Shown here: positions 36,301-48,399 of the stretch, one piece after another | How the letters are laid out: each line of letters opens with the position of its first letter | Position numbering within the stretch: position 1 is the stretch's first letter | Assembly: GCA_965153455.1 (NCBI GenBank) | Contig: OZ234496.1 | Span: forward strand, 16,856,304-16,920,303 | Direction: 5' to 3' | Source: Sphagnum compactum | Lineage: Eukaryota > Bryophyta > Sphagnopsida > Sphagnales | Length of the DNA stretch: 64,000 nucleotides | The notes under the pieces: generated by a model | Database searches by the model: none | What the model was told of the DNA's origin: nothing | Seen by the model: the letters and a program-made list of their open reading frames with translations, nothing else | Translations under genes and position numbers: made by a program

Positions 36301-36777
36301 AAGCTATGTGGACCCAACTAAGGTTATTCATTTCCTAATTATGGGCTTCAATTTACAGTTAACCTTGGGGCATTCTAGAATGTTAAACCATTGCACACTC
36401 AAATGTTTTTAAGCCACTATTGCAAATTGACACTTAAACATCCTTGGTTGCAAATGAAATACATATGTAAAGCTAAGATGACCACCCCACTTGAGAAATA
36501 TAATTCTTTTAAAGTACAAGTCCCACAACAAGTTATAAGCATTCATAATTAAATAATTTTTCCAATTTAATACTCTTGCAAAACATAATCCTTCATGCAT
36601 GAATGATCAAGTTACCTTCATTTGAAAAAATAAATGACTAACAAAATTGCAATACCGTAGTAATAATACTCAATACAAAAATATTAGAATGATCCTAACT
36701 TGAACTATATTACGTGATCTTAATCACAATTTGTCAAACCACATAAAAAATGTTTAATGAGAATATAAAAGCTACAA

Positions 36778-37282
36778 CTATGTCTTGGTAACCATTGACT
36801 TGCTAGAGGATTTGGATGTTCTATCATTCACATAAGCACACTTGAAAAATGAATCTAACATGGTTTGATGATATTTTCTTAAACGCCAAATTTCAAGTTC
36901 CTTTTCAAATGCATGAACATGACTTTTGATAATTGACATGGCTTCATGTAGCCTTTGCTCCAAGAATTGTTTCAAAACCACAAGTGCATTGAGAGCATCT
37001 TTGAAACTCACAATTTTAACCACCACACGATGATCAACAGAAGCATCATTTTCTTTGTTTTTCATTGTTTATTTTTTCTTTTTCATCATCGTATTCCTTA
37101 AACCTAAATGCACATACATTCATCATACATTCATATTTTATTTCTAAGCCATATAAAGACTTTAATTCATCATGATTCACATTGATTTTGGCAAAGGTCA
37201 AGTTTGTGAAAGTGGTCATTAGGAGCCAATGAAGTTCATGCTCAAGATTTGTTGGTGGTTTTAGTAAGCAAACTATGACCAC
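36778..37282 (-). pseudogene. Possible relic of a CENP-B/Tigger-like DDE transposase C terminus
   Basis: Two overlapping minus-strand frames (37282-37046 and 37065-36778) read as charged helical sequence. One contains SFKDALNALVVLKQFLEQ, reminiscent of the C-terminal helix after the DDE domain in pogo/Tigger-derived proteins. No catalytic Asp triad was identified, and the similarity is a memory-based impression of one short block. It could equally be a chance ORF. Confidence 0.2.
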
Positions 37283-40200
37283 ATTGATATTAAGTGAAGA
37301 TTTGCTTTTGATTACATGGTATCAATTATTAAGAGGCACATCATGAATGATGTATTTCATGTAAGGCTTATCATGATCCTAATCTATCATTTCAACCTTA
37401 ACAATTATCCATGTCATTTTGATGAAGAAGGGAGTAAAAATTTAATAAAATTAAAAAATTTGAACATTTAAAACCTATTTGTCTATTTTTTCGTGGAATA
37501 GAAATTTCCATATGACATATGCATTGTTAATGTTTATAAAAATAACGTTCAATGTATAGAAAACACATTGGATGTAATATGGTGGTAGACATGAAAATTT
37601 TCACTTCATTTTTTTCTCTAGGTGATGACAATCATTAGCTTAATTGTTGTTTTTACCACCTATTGGTCCATTTTGGTCAAGATGAAATATAAAGATGTTA
37701 ACCTTGTCCTTTAAAGAACGGATGTATGATTTTATGTGTTATATGGGCATTGATTTGCTTGCAATGAGAGCTCCCACATTTGGACATTCAAGAAATATGA
37801 ATAACAATAATTATGCTTTATATTTATTAATGCAAATTGTCTAAAATTTGATGATTAAAATTGTATATGGATGAAAATTACCAAAATATTTGTTGTATTT
37901 GGATCCACCTATAGCTTCATTTATGGCGTAAGATATAAAAATCAAACAACGTATATTAATCATGGCTTGATTGGTTGATCCAATATGTACATGTTTCAAG
38001 AATTAAAAAGTTGAAAATTTTGTTCTATGTTAGATATTGAAATTTGATATTAGAGTAAAGCAAATCAACATTAGTTGAAGTTATTTTTGGATTCCATTCC
38101 CATGACCACTATTAAGGTTTTAAATCATTAATTTCATGGGTATGTTCACAAGTAATATGTTAAATTTCATTCTTTCAATTCCATGTTACATAATGCCCTA
38201 TTTTAAAATCAAAACAATAAAATTCCTAGATATGAGCATGTTAAGAAGGTGATTCTATTTAGGTTTAAACAAAATGTTAAAATGCTAGGGTTTTTACCAT
38301 GAACATAAGTTTTTAAATATGAATTGTATATAAATGCCCATGCAATCATATGTGAATTAAATATTGGAGTGGGAAGACAAAATAAATCCAAAGTTTGATT
38401 TGATAATTGGTTGGTTAAATTTTAAACAAACAACAATAGACTAATGTCTACACCATTCAAGGTTGTACAAAATGTGATAAGGATGTCATAAACATTATAT
38501 TTGTACATTATATCATAAAGATGTTGTAACTAATACATTTATCTAAAAGGTTTTATCGTTTTGTAATGCTACCTTGGAAATCTTACTACAAAAAAAAATC
38601 ACATTCTATTCAATGAAATGTCGGAATCTTGACACTCAATTCTTTAATATCTATGTGAATTAAACTTCAATTTGAATGAAGAAAAATCTAAAGAAATAAT
38701 AATAACTTCTTGCTTATGTATGTAAAGTAATTGGATTATAGTATCATAAGTTAAGCAAACCTAATATTACATGCATTTGTTGTCTTAAACTTCTTAAGAA
38801 ATTTCCCAATTTAAAAAATATATTTGATAATAGCTAGAACCATGACTTGGTGTGCAACAAAATGTCTTATAATTGATTGGAATTGGACAAATTTCATCCT
38901 ATACATCACAACAAATAATTTGGAACAAGTTGGATAGCATGTTTGCTAGTGTTTTACATTGATGTAACAATCCAACCTTCAACAAAGACTATGGGATATG
39001 CTGCATCTAACACATAAATTATATAACATAATTATTGGTTCTAATATTATTTTAATTTAATCCAAGCATATCACTTATCTTGACTTTTATGTAATTGTAA
39101 GAATCTGAAATTAATTTGTTTGAATCACCATCCTCATTGAATTCAATGGGATTTTCCCACTTCTCAACCCACGATCAAAGATAGACTTTCCCATGTAGAA
39201 TAACTAAAATTGATCTCCCTTTCAAAATTGTTGGCAATTAATTAATCAAATATTAGGTTACATATTAAGAAAAAAATAGAAATATATGAATTCAGTAATC
39301 CATTGCCACTCATAATGTCTTTTAATCAAATAATTTACTTTTAAAAACACATCCCCAAATATTGTGTTGAGAATAAATAAAATGTTTTTATCAAAACTCC
39401 TTCAAATTTAAGATTGGTTTATTTGTAGGTACTTGAATATCTAGTGATCAATCAATTACCCACACTAGAACAAGTCACAAATGTTTGGAAGCAAAGATTG
39501 CAAATTGAAACCTTTGTTAATGAAATGACAATAAATTAATGATGAACAATTAGTTTGAGTACATAACATTTTCAAAAGTATTTTAAACCTTGGGTTAAAT
39601 TTACATTCAATTCGAGCAAGACACTATGTGCTAAAATTAAATGACCCTACTTAAGTCACATAATATTAGTTAAGCACACTAATTTATAACTAATATCTAA
39701 GTCCCATGTAAATATGTATGCTATATTATTTCAATTTTGTTCTACTATTTGGGATTAATGTATACCCTATATTAATTATATATTAATTTCAATAATAAAC
39801 ATGATTGTATTGTAGGGCCAATTTTATCCAAAAATATAGGACCCTATATTTTTACTTGTATAGTTTTCCAATTGAAAAAAAAGTCACCCTCCTAGCATTG
39901 CATATATGTATATTCCATTTCTATGTTTGAAATTCAAATGTTGGTCACATGATCATCCATGCCATTTATGGTACAAACAATTCGAACTTCGGCACCATTT
40001 TGTTATGTGTTAGGATTAAAGGTTATATATGTATATATTATCAAAAAATAAATCATGAACACAATAGAGTATGTAATAAAAAACCCCAAACCACCAATTC
40101 ATGGTTTGTTCATTTTTTTTGTATCCATTTCATAAAATGCCAATGAATATGATGAATTTAGAAATAGTGAATTTAGAATTCAAATTAATCAATTTTATTT

Positions 40201-43200
40201 ATCATGCATGCTTTGGGCTTACAACCAAGGGTGGGCATGATGACAAAGGAAATGGGTTGGGAATGAGGTCAATGCACCCTTTGATTCAAACACAAGTGGA
40301 GAAAGTGCAAGGGATTATGTCCTAATGTTCCTAAATGGATTTCCACTTTGGGAGCAAAGAATTTTAAATCTTGTATCAACAGTTGGAAGATCAAACTTTG
40401 TCAAAATTGAGTTCTCTTTAGCTTTTTGGAATTTTTTTGAAAATTATTATTTGAATACCTTTACCATTTTGGTAGTAAATAAATATTTTTTCAAAATGCC
40501 GATTTTTTTTCAAAATGAATTACTCACAATGTTGAAAGTTTTAGAAATTTGTTTGACATTATTATTGACTACCAACTTAAAAACTTGGTGGTGCAATGTG
40601 CCTAAGTAGTGCAAAATTACTTGGTCTTTTATTTCTCACCTCAATTTTAAGAATTTCATGAATTTTTAATTTTTACTACCAAAGTGAAAAAAATTAAATT
40701 AATTGTAAAGATTTCGTATTGATATATGTTATTACAATGACATATCATAACATGGTCATATTCCCCAAAAAATAATTTGTAACAAAGTTATGATCATTTG
40801 AAGGGTTGAGAATCAAATTGTCAAAATGATTTTCGATCACTTAATCATTTAACAAACATATCAAATCAACTCCAATTGAGGAGCTTGATACATCATTGGA
40901 AATTTACTTTTTAAAACTCTTTTTTTTTTATAGCTTTTGATTTTGAATTGAAATGAGAAAGTTGTGAGCTTGCAAAATGATGAAATTCACAATTCATTAG
41001 ATTCAAAATTCCAATTTGGAAATCCAAGAAAAAAAGTAAATATTAATGTAACCTTTGTAAAAAGTTGAAGTCTATAATATGGGGAGAAAAGTGCATTAAC
41101 CATTCGAAAGTTTGAGCCCTGTTAAGTTGTGTGAATCCAAATTTTCATATGGTTCATTTGTGCACCATTATGATTCCAAACTACATTAGTCACCTTCTCT
41201 TCTTTGTTTGTGCAATTTGAAATGACCATGAATTTAACATAAAATTGTGTTTTAATTTTATTTCAAAGGTTCCACATTTTTTGTTGTTGTAAGAAATTAG
41301 GAAGCTGCCCTTGAGTTTGCATCCCGTTCCAAAATCCAAAATTGACAAGATTGTTTATCGTGGATACCATTTGATAAACCTAGGTCTTCAAGATGAAATT
41401 AATCAATGTTTTTAAAAATTTAAATAAAAGAAAGTTTGCCACCTAAGTTCATGATTCATGAATTTTCATCCATGTGGGCTTATTGCCCTTATTGCTTCAT
41501 TGAGAGTTTGGCTTGGACAATGACTTGGTTATTTAATTTCAAACAATTTAACACCAATATAAATTTTCCTATTGATTCCATTCCATTTTCATTAGTTTGG
41601 TGCTTGTTCTTAATGATAAGTCTTTGATACCAAAATTAGAAAAACCAAGGAATGAAAACCTTACATTCCAATTTGATTTCTTTTCTTAGCTCAAAGTGAT
41701 TTATTGATATCCATGATGACCATTTTTATTAGGGTTTTTAAAACAAGAATATGGGTCATTGGAAAATTGATTTCGAATTGAATAATATTATTTTCATACT
41801 TAATGTTTTAAACAATTTCAAGTTTGAATGCACATGTTAAGTTGAATTAGTAATACTAAGAACTCACTTAACCATTATAGAACATAAGTTTTTGCAATAT
41901 GCATTGAACCAACATGTATGTATCAAAAGGATGAAATAATAGAGAAATTTTCTTTTTTGATTTGTCTATAATATTGCATGGACATAATGTTTAAATTTTG
42001 GATCTATTGTTTCATATTATGTGAACATTATTCATACATGTCTCCATAAAAAGAAAATTCGATAGACACTTTTAAACCATTATAAACATATAACAATAAC
42101 TTTGATTGAAATAGATATCAATTTTTGATGCCAAGCATGGTATAATGTTGCAATAAACGCCAATTGATAAACCTTGTTTTTCGTATTGGAATTACTTTTG
42201 AGCATATTTGAATGGTGACTTTTGATGAATGTGAATATGTCATGGTGTACATGTCAAACTTTTCAAACTTTTGATTTTGTTTCATGAAATTGAATCCACC
42301 AAACTCTGCACCTTTTAGGATTCAAAAATAATTTCACTAAGGACATTTGATATTTTTCATCATGCTTTGGAAGTTGCTTGAGCCCAAATTAATTCCCCAA
42401 ATGTTTGAACATGTGCCTAATCTTAAGTGAGGCCAAATTTATAATTTGAATAAATTAAAAAAAAGTTTGATAGATACAAATACAGTATGAGACAATTCAT
42501 AAGAATAATTGTTTGAAATGATTGAGGATAATGTTGTTTTGGAATTTATGACAAGGAATTTTGTAGGGGAAACACCTAGGTAAAATGTTACTATAAAATA
42601 AAAAACACATCTTTATATTGAGTTGCTTACATGTGAACATTCAAATCAAATTAGGGAACTTGTGTAATCATGTGTTGTACACTATATTATTGGTGGCCAA
42701 CACTACTTAATAATAAAGTCACACAAATAAAACATGCATGCAGATATAATTTGCTTCTCAAGTTTGTGCATGTGCTTAGATTCTTGCATTACATACTAGT
42801 TTGATTAGGTAACATGAAGGTGACACTTTTGTAGTCAATCTCCAAGGATAACCCAAAAACCATGAAAATGTTATGAACCCAGTCACATCGAATTGAGTGA
42901 TAAATCTTACAAATGATTTATTGTTGCAATACAAATCTATATCTAATTCAAAAGGATCTATTGTAGCAAAAAAAATTTATTTTAATAAAATAATTCATTA
43001 TCACTTTCAATTGAGGAAAGCAAATAATTCACCACCTATATTTAAAATCTCCACAAAGTTGTCTTTAGTTTGACTCCAATCTCACCCTTCATCATCAATT
43101 TATCCCCTTCTATGAAGTTATATGTTAATTGGGGCAAACTTGAAACAAAGTCATCAAATTACAACCCATATGAATTAATGTGATTGTTGAGGATGCGCTA

Positions 43201-43251
43201 GCAAATGGAAGAAGGTTGCATGTATCAAGATTTGCCTTGGGCATTGCAATG

Positions 43252-43305
43252 AGGACCAAATTGGTTTGAGCAAGGTTTAGGGTTTGCTCAAACCAATTTG
43301 GTCCT
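43252..43305. repeat. Perfect 22-bp inverted repeat with 10-nt loop
   Basis: The arms at 43252-43273 and 43284-43305 are exact reverse complements (AGGACCAAATTGG... and ...CCAATTTGGTCCT). The 10-nt loop is GGTTTAGGGT, itself telomere-like. Transcribed, it would fold into a mismatch-free 22-bp hairpin. Confidence 0.95.
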
Positions 43306-43309
43306 AATT

Positions 43310-44895
43310 GTGGGGTTCGATAAAAATGAATTTGTAATGAATGTAATGTTTAATTTATTTTTTAAACCCCAATTGGACCTTGTGAATAGTTTCATCCTTT
43401 ATTTGGCTCACTTTTGAGATAACTCTATTATGTGTGAACAATGCTTCACTTTTAAAGATTATTGCTTCCATTTCAAAACTCACTTTTGCAACTTGCACAA
43501 GCCCATTGCAAAGTTTAACCTGCAAGTGCCCTCACATGCCATTTGGTAATTAGTTGACATGATAGCCTTTGAGATAATTTGTGTGTAGCATGGCCTAATG
43601 CTCTTGGACCCCACCATAACTTGCAAAGGTGGACATGAATCTGAACCACTTGGGCTATATACTCAAGCTCCTTGTATTATAACATCATTCAAACTCAATT
43701 ACAATTCCAAAACATGGTACCCACCCATCATTGAAAACCTAAAGTTAGGAAGGTCCTTTTGTAACCAATAGCAAACACATTCATGTATAACAAGACAAAT
43801 GTATGTGTACATGTTGCCCTCTATGGTCAATAGCCATTTTTTAAAGCTAAATGGCAAGGGGGCATACTAAGTGTCCTCCTTTTCTTTTCTTATTTTTGGT
43901 TTAGGGCCCAATATCTATGTTCTATGTTGGTTAGGTATGACTTTTTAAAACATGTACTTGAATATAAATAACTAGATAATTTCATATCCTACGGAACCTT
44001 TAGTGATTTCCAACCAATCCTTTTTTATGCCGTTACCTATCGTGTATTGTATTTGTTTCAAGTACACAAATATTTATCTTACTTGGTACATATGACTTTT
44101 TGACAACTATTGGGTGTCAAATGTAACCTATGCAACACATTCCGTAGTACCTTGGCAACTTTGACACTAATAATTATGTTATTTGTAGAAATGTAGAAAT
44201 GTTTTTTTTTTTTTTTCCAAATGACAAATTTTTGTGAAGGAAACTATCAAATCTTTTGGAACATTCAAGAATATTTTATGTTTCAACATGAAATCTTCAC
44301 AATTAGTTAACTATTCGATAGATGTGTGTCGAAGTTGCCCCTAGTATGTAGAGCCTACAAGGGATCAACATTCTTTGGAGGCAACTTTTTGCCATTTTGC
44401 AAAAATATTTTGAAAAAGAATATTTTGATGTAAATTCCCAATTTTTTGAAAAAAAAGTTGTTAAAAATCGTCACAACTTCCTACAATATGAAAAGATGGT
44501 TAAGAATTTTTTTACTTTCATATTTTGAATATAGCCAAATTTAGCTAAACATATTCATGGATGTCACTTGAGGAACATCACAAAAAAATGAAAAAAATAA
44601 AAATAAAATCACTAGCAACAATTATAGGGAAGGAAACAAAAAAGGTTCATTAATTAAAAGAAGGATATTTCCAATTTGTTCAATAATTGACGAGGATAAC
44701 TTATTGTAGAGTTTGAGAGTCAATGGAGGATTTCTGTACGATTTTACATCAAAACTTGTCAACAAGGAAAGTGGTACTTGAAGAAAAGCTTGAAGAACAA
44801 ACAATGTCCAATCTCTTTTCCTTTGGGTATGTGCTCAATTGATGTGTTTTCACCCATTCAGTTTGGAATGCTAGTTTACTAATTTGTTGGCCTTT
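43310..44895. other. AT-rich DNA, nothing recognised
   Basis: No supportable ORF or repeat beyond homopolymer runs (poly-T near 44204). Confidence 0.5.
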
Positions 44896-44899
44896 TTTG

Positions 44900-45275
44900 C
44901 CTAGCAAGGCAACAACAATATTATTGTGTTTAGATTCATTATAGAGTATATATAGTAGTAGCATCAAGGGATTTTGGCCCCTAGGTAATATAAATAATAG
45001 GTTTTTATTTTATTTTATTTTATATGAGCATTTTTGAAAGAGAATATATTTTGGCTTGTGTTGAAACTTGACGAGATTAGTTATAATAGAGTTATAATAT
45101 ATCTCGAACGATATTTTGGTTTTCTTTTAGAAGGGATTGTTTTCGAAGATTACATTTTTGCATGGTGAAATATATATTTGAGTTTCCATAATAATAAGTC
45201 TTCTTTTTGCCTTAAGATACTTTTTTTAAAAATGTAAATGGCAAGGCCAAGAGAGTGTGACGCACCCATTGTTTT
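44900..45275 (+). repeat. Inverted ~330-370-bp repeat, left copy
   Basis: This segment matches the reverse complement of about 51968-52295. Shared landmarks in order are TTGTGTTTAGATT, GGGATTTTGGCC, TTGGCTTGTGTTGAAACTTG, GATTAGTTATAATAGAG, TTTTTGCATGGT and TAAATGGCAAGGCCA. The two copies differ by many substitutions and small indels. Confidence 0.9.
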
Positions 45276-45310
45276 GTTTTGTTTGTACGGGGGAGGGGAT
45301 ACGGTGTACC

Positions 45311-45332
45311 CAACAACAACAACAACAACAAA
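45311..45332. repeat. CAA trinucleotide microsatellite
   Basis: About seven CAA units lie shortly after the left inverted-repeat copy. Confidence 0.85.
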
Positions 45333-45566
45333 AGTTGTGGTGAACCAAATTTTGGTCCTTTGAAAGTAAGGAGACTTTTGCATCAAAGAGTAGTTAATAC
45401 TTAGAAGACTTTCTTGGGACACTATTAAGTTCCGTGTTTTCATGGGCCCACACAACACATGCAAGAAGTGGTTGTTGTTTGCTGTTGTGGGCAATGAATT
45501 GAAATGTGATGTGTAGGCAAATAGAGAGTTGTAGGTCAAGTACTCTCTCAACCGAGCATTTGGTGA

Positions 45567-45797
45567 AATGAATTTATTTTGTGAAAATATGAAGTCGACA
45601 TGTTGAAAATCACCATAATTAATTATCAAACGCTATGTTCTGAATAAATTTCACTACTCATCATATCACAATATTATAATAGATAGATGATGGAAAAAAT
45701 TAATAATTTCAAATATTTTAAAAGAATTCCTTTTTTAAAAAATAAAAATTATCGGTTTTGTCAATGTGGAAACTGACCCTAGGCTACCTACGGTAAT
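45567..45797 (+). repeat. Direct ~200-bp repeat, copy 1
   Basis: From GTGAAAATATGAAGTCGACATG to CAATGTGGAAACTGACCCTAGGCT this matches 47095-47280 in the same orientation with indels. Confidence 0.85.
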
Positions 45798-45799
45798 CC

Positions 45800-46580
45800 A
45801 AATTAGGTTTTGAATTCAGCTTCTTGCAACAGAACATAAATATTGGGTTTTTTTTTTTTTGGTTTGATTCTGCAGCAAAACATACATAAATGTGTGTTCT
45901 TGTTTGCAGAACAATTGTGTGACTAAGTAAAACTGCACATGAGATTTTTATGCATATGCCACATTGACACACATGAAGTTTTAGTGGGGCGGGGAAGGGG
46001 GGGAGGAGTATATCGACTTGCTAACAAAAATTGGGGATGAGAAAGCAAATGGAGGTTCAAATGCACCCCTAAACATGGGTTGACTTTATGGATAACTCTA
46101 ATGTATGAATTTATTTTTTTTCCTTCGTGATGTTAGGTAAGGAGTAACTTGGACGCAATTTGAAAAGAAGGAAAGAGAAAATGCACTTCTTCCAAGGCTT
46201 AACGTAATAGGACCCAGCAAACCCATACATAGGTTCCAAATATCTCCCCTAATATCTCCCTTAGGTCGGTGCAATGAAAGAAAAACTTTCCTCTTCAAAG
46301 TCACTATGATCCCAGCCACTAGCTACAAGAGAAAGGGGTCAAGAACCCAACAACAGATTGCTTACAATCTGTCAGGGAGCAACAGAGAGAGTTTCTGTCC
46401 CTCTGCTCTTCTACTTAACAATTTTCCTCTGCAAGAGTTGTTTTCCTCATTTTCCCTCTGCAAGGAAAGCAGGATGAAAGTACTGGAAATGAGTGAGTAA
46501 CATGCTAACCTGCACTCTCATCATGACCACAACTCCCATTTAGCAAATGGGTGGTGGCCCCATTTGCTGTTAGGTTGGCT
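45800..46580. other. Intergenic DNA, nothing recognised
   Basis: Short ORFs only, for example 46306-46500 (+) and 46098-46319 (-), none with recognisable similarity. Confidence 0.5.
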
Positions 46581-46584
46581 CTAA

Positions 46585-46645
46585 ACCCTAAAATCCCCCC
46601 CCCACCCCCAAAACATGCTCTAAACCCTAAACCCTAAACCAACAT
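46585..46645. repeat. Interstitial telomere-type repeats (CCCTAAA)
   Basis: The segment contains CTAAACCCTAAAATCC and, after a C-run, CTAAACCCTAAACCCTAAACC: about three perfect CCCTAAA units plus one degenerate block. Further CCCTAACCCTAAG lies near 47050. This is the Arabidopsis-type plant telomere motif. Confidence 0.85.
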
Positions 46646-47094
46646 GCTTAGTATGCTCATCAAGGCTTTGTTTGATACACATCAACATGTTATTAGTGTG
46701 TGTGTGTGTCTCTCTCTCATGTCTTCTGCACTCTTGCTTCTTCAACTAGTGAAGTGATGAAGAAGGCTGATGCCCCTCCTCAAGGGACTAAACATACTCC
46801 TCTTCTTTTTCCAAATTGGGTAGAGCTATATTTTTTCAAGTGTAAGTTCTCCCAAAAAGTTTGACAAGTTTTCAATCTTTTAAACAACTTGTAGAGTGGC
46901 AAGTAAAAAATTAGAAATTTTATAAATCGTTCAATTTTATTTTTATCGTACCATTTTTGGAACATGAACGTGCATGCTTGCTTGTTTTGGAACATGTTTC
47001 CTTGCTTGCTTAATCATACAATAAAAACATTTGAAGAATGAATAGATACCCTAACCCTAAGCTCAGTTTCGTCATTAAATAATCTTCAAAATAG

Positions 47095-47280
47095 TGAAAC
47101 AATTTTTTTGCGAAAAATATGAAGTTGACATGATGAAAATCATCATAATTATCATATGCTACACTCTGAATAAATTTCATTACTCATTTGACAATATCAT
47201 AGTAGATCATGGAAATAATAAAAAATTAAAAAAATTATTCGGTTTATCAATGTGGAATCTGACCCAAGGCTAGCTAACAA
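47095..47280 (+). repeat. Direct ~200-bp repeat, copy 2
   Basis: This is the partner of 45567-45797, containing AAAATATGAAGTTGACATG, TCTGAATAAATTTCATTACTC and CAATGTGGAATCTGACCC. It is shorter than copy 1 through internal deletions. Confidence 0.85.
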
Positions 47281-47445
47281 CTAGCAACCAGTTCTGGAAA
47301 CTATGATTCTTTTAGTAGGTACTGATTGTAACCAACTTGCAGAGATCTGGTATTTCATTTGATTGCTCCTGAGACTCTGGAAAGTTTTCCATCTTGCAAG
47401 GAAATTTTTTGTGCTTTGGTTCATTTTCATGTTGTGCATGTAAGT

Positions 47446-47640
47446 GTCAATAGTTGTATATATGGTGTATAAATCTTGTATAAGTGTAAATCATTTACAC
47501 TTACACTATTGACATGTATATAATTTTTTAAATATTTACACGAGGCCAGAGTAAATATTTGTCAAATACACTGACATGATCCCCTGTAAATGTTCTGGGA
47601 CGTGTAAGTGTATATACTAAGGTTATTCATAACGTCACCT
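47446..47640. repeat. Cluster of GTGTAA/TTACAC inverted motifs
   Basis: AAGTGTAAAT and ATTTACACTT form a 10-bp hairpin near 47482-47502, inside an outer GTCAATAG/CTATTGAC pairing. More GTGTAAGTGTA and TTACAC words follow here and near 48285-48330. It may be a small palindromic element. Confidence 0.5.
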
Positions 47641-48372
47641 TGTCTTTGGGCCTCCTTTCACCTTCAAATCTCACTTAAGGTGTATCCATAAAGTGAGAAA
47701 ATTTTATTAAATCTGGGTATGAAATGCTGAAACTGAGCATTTAATGCATAAGGGTCCAGAGTCATTATAGTATTGGTACAGGTAGGAGCAATGAAAATAT
47801 TTGTAGTAGCAGTGGAGGCGCTCAAGAAAAATGAAAGACAAGGTGAAACTCAGTTTATCACATAAATTTATGGTTTTCTGAGCTCCCCCTTCCCTCCCCC
47901 TTTGAATGTGTATTTTTAAAGCAAATGTTTTTTTGAAATCTCACCCTGTTTATGATCAAACTCAGTGTTGTGATATTATTATATATTTTATTTTACAAAT
48001 AACTCTTTTACATTTTTACTATACACCTTTAATGACCATACCTTCTTGCAAATCCATATTAATTAATTTTGGGTCCATGTTTTGATGGGGTTTTTTTTTT
48101 TCGCAATGAGTCATTTGATTGGCCTATCATCAAAAACACTATGAAACCTCCCTTTCACCAAAAAAAATTTACATTGTTTTCTACTTAACATCCTTTTACA
48201 TAGTTGCATAAAACCATATAAATATATTGATTTTTACAGTTATACGATTGTATACAGCTTACAATAAATTTCATTATGAGATTTACACTTACGCAGAGTG
48301 TAAGTCCCAAACCATTTACACACACAACACTGGATCTTTCTCTTTGCAATGGGTTCTTTCCATTTGCTTCAA

Positions 48373-48398
48373 AATAATAATAATAATAATAATAAATG
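48373..48398. repeat. AAT trinucleotide microsatellite
   Basis: About eight AAT units in AT-rich intergenic DNA. Confidence 0.85.
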
Positions 48399-48399
48399 A

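Larger units (their letters stand above)
27570..43250. other. Long AT-rich gene-poor region
   Basis: Over roughly 15.7 kb there is no ORF longer than about 110 codons with credible similarity and no splice-consistent exon series that I could recognise. The base composition is strongly AT-rich with many A and T runs. Apart from the tandem repeat at 33093 and a weak transposase-like segment near 37 kb, I see nothing. Most likely old, unrecognisable transposon DNA. Confidence 0.6.

Noticed and set aside
43252-43305. CRISPR-type or rho-independent terminator reading of the hairpin
   Set aside because: The window is plant nuclear DNA; there is a single palindrome, no spaced repeat series and no T-tract or upstream gene.
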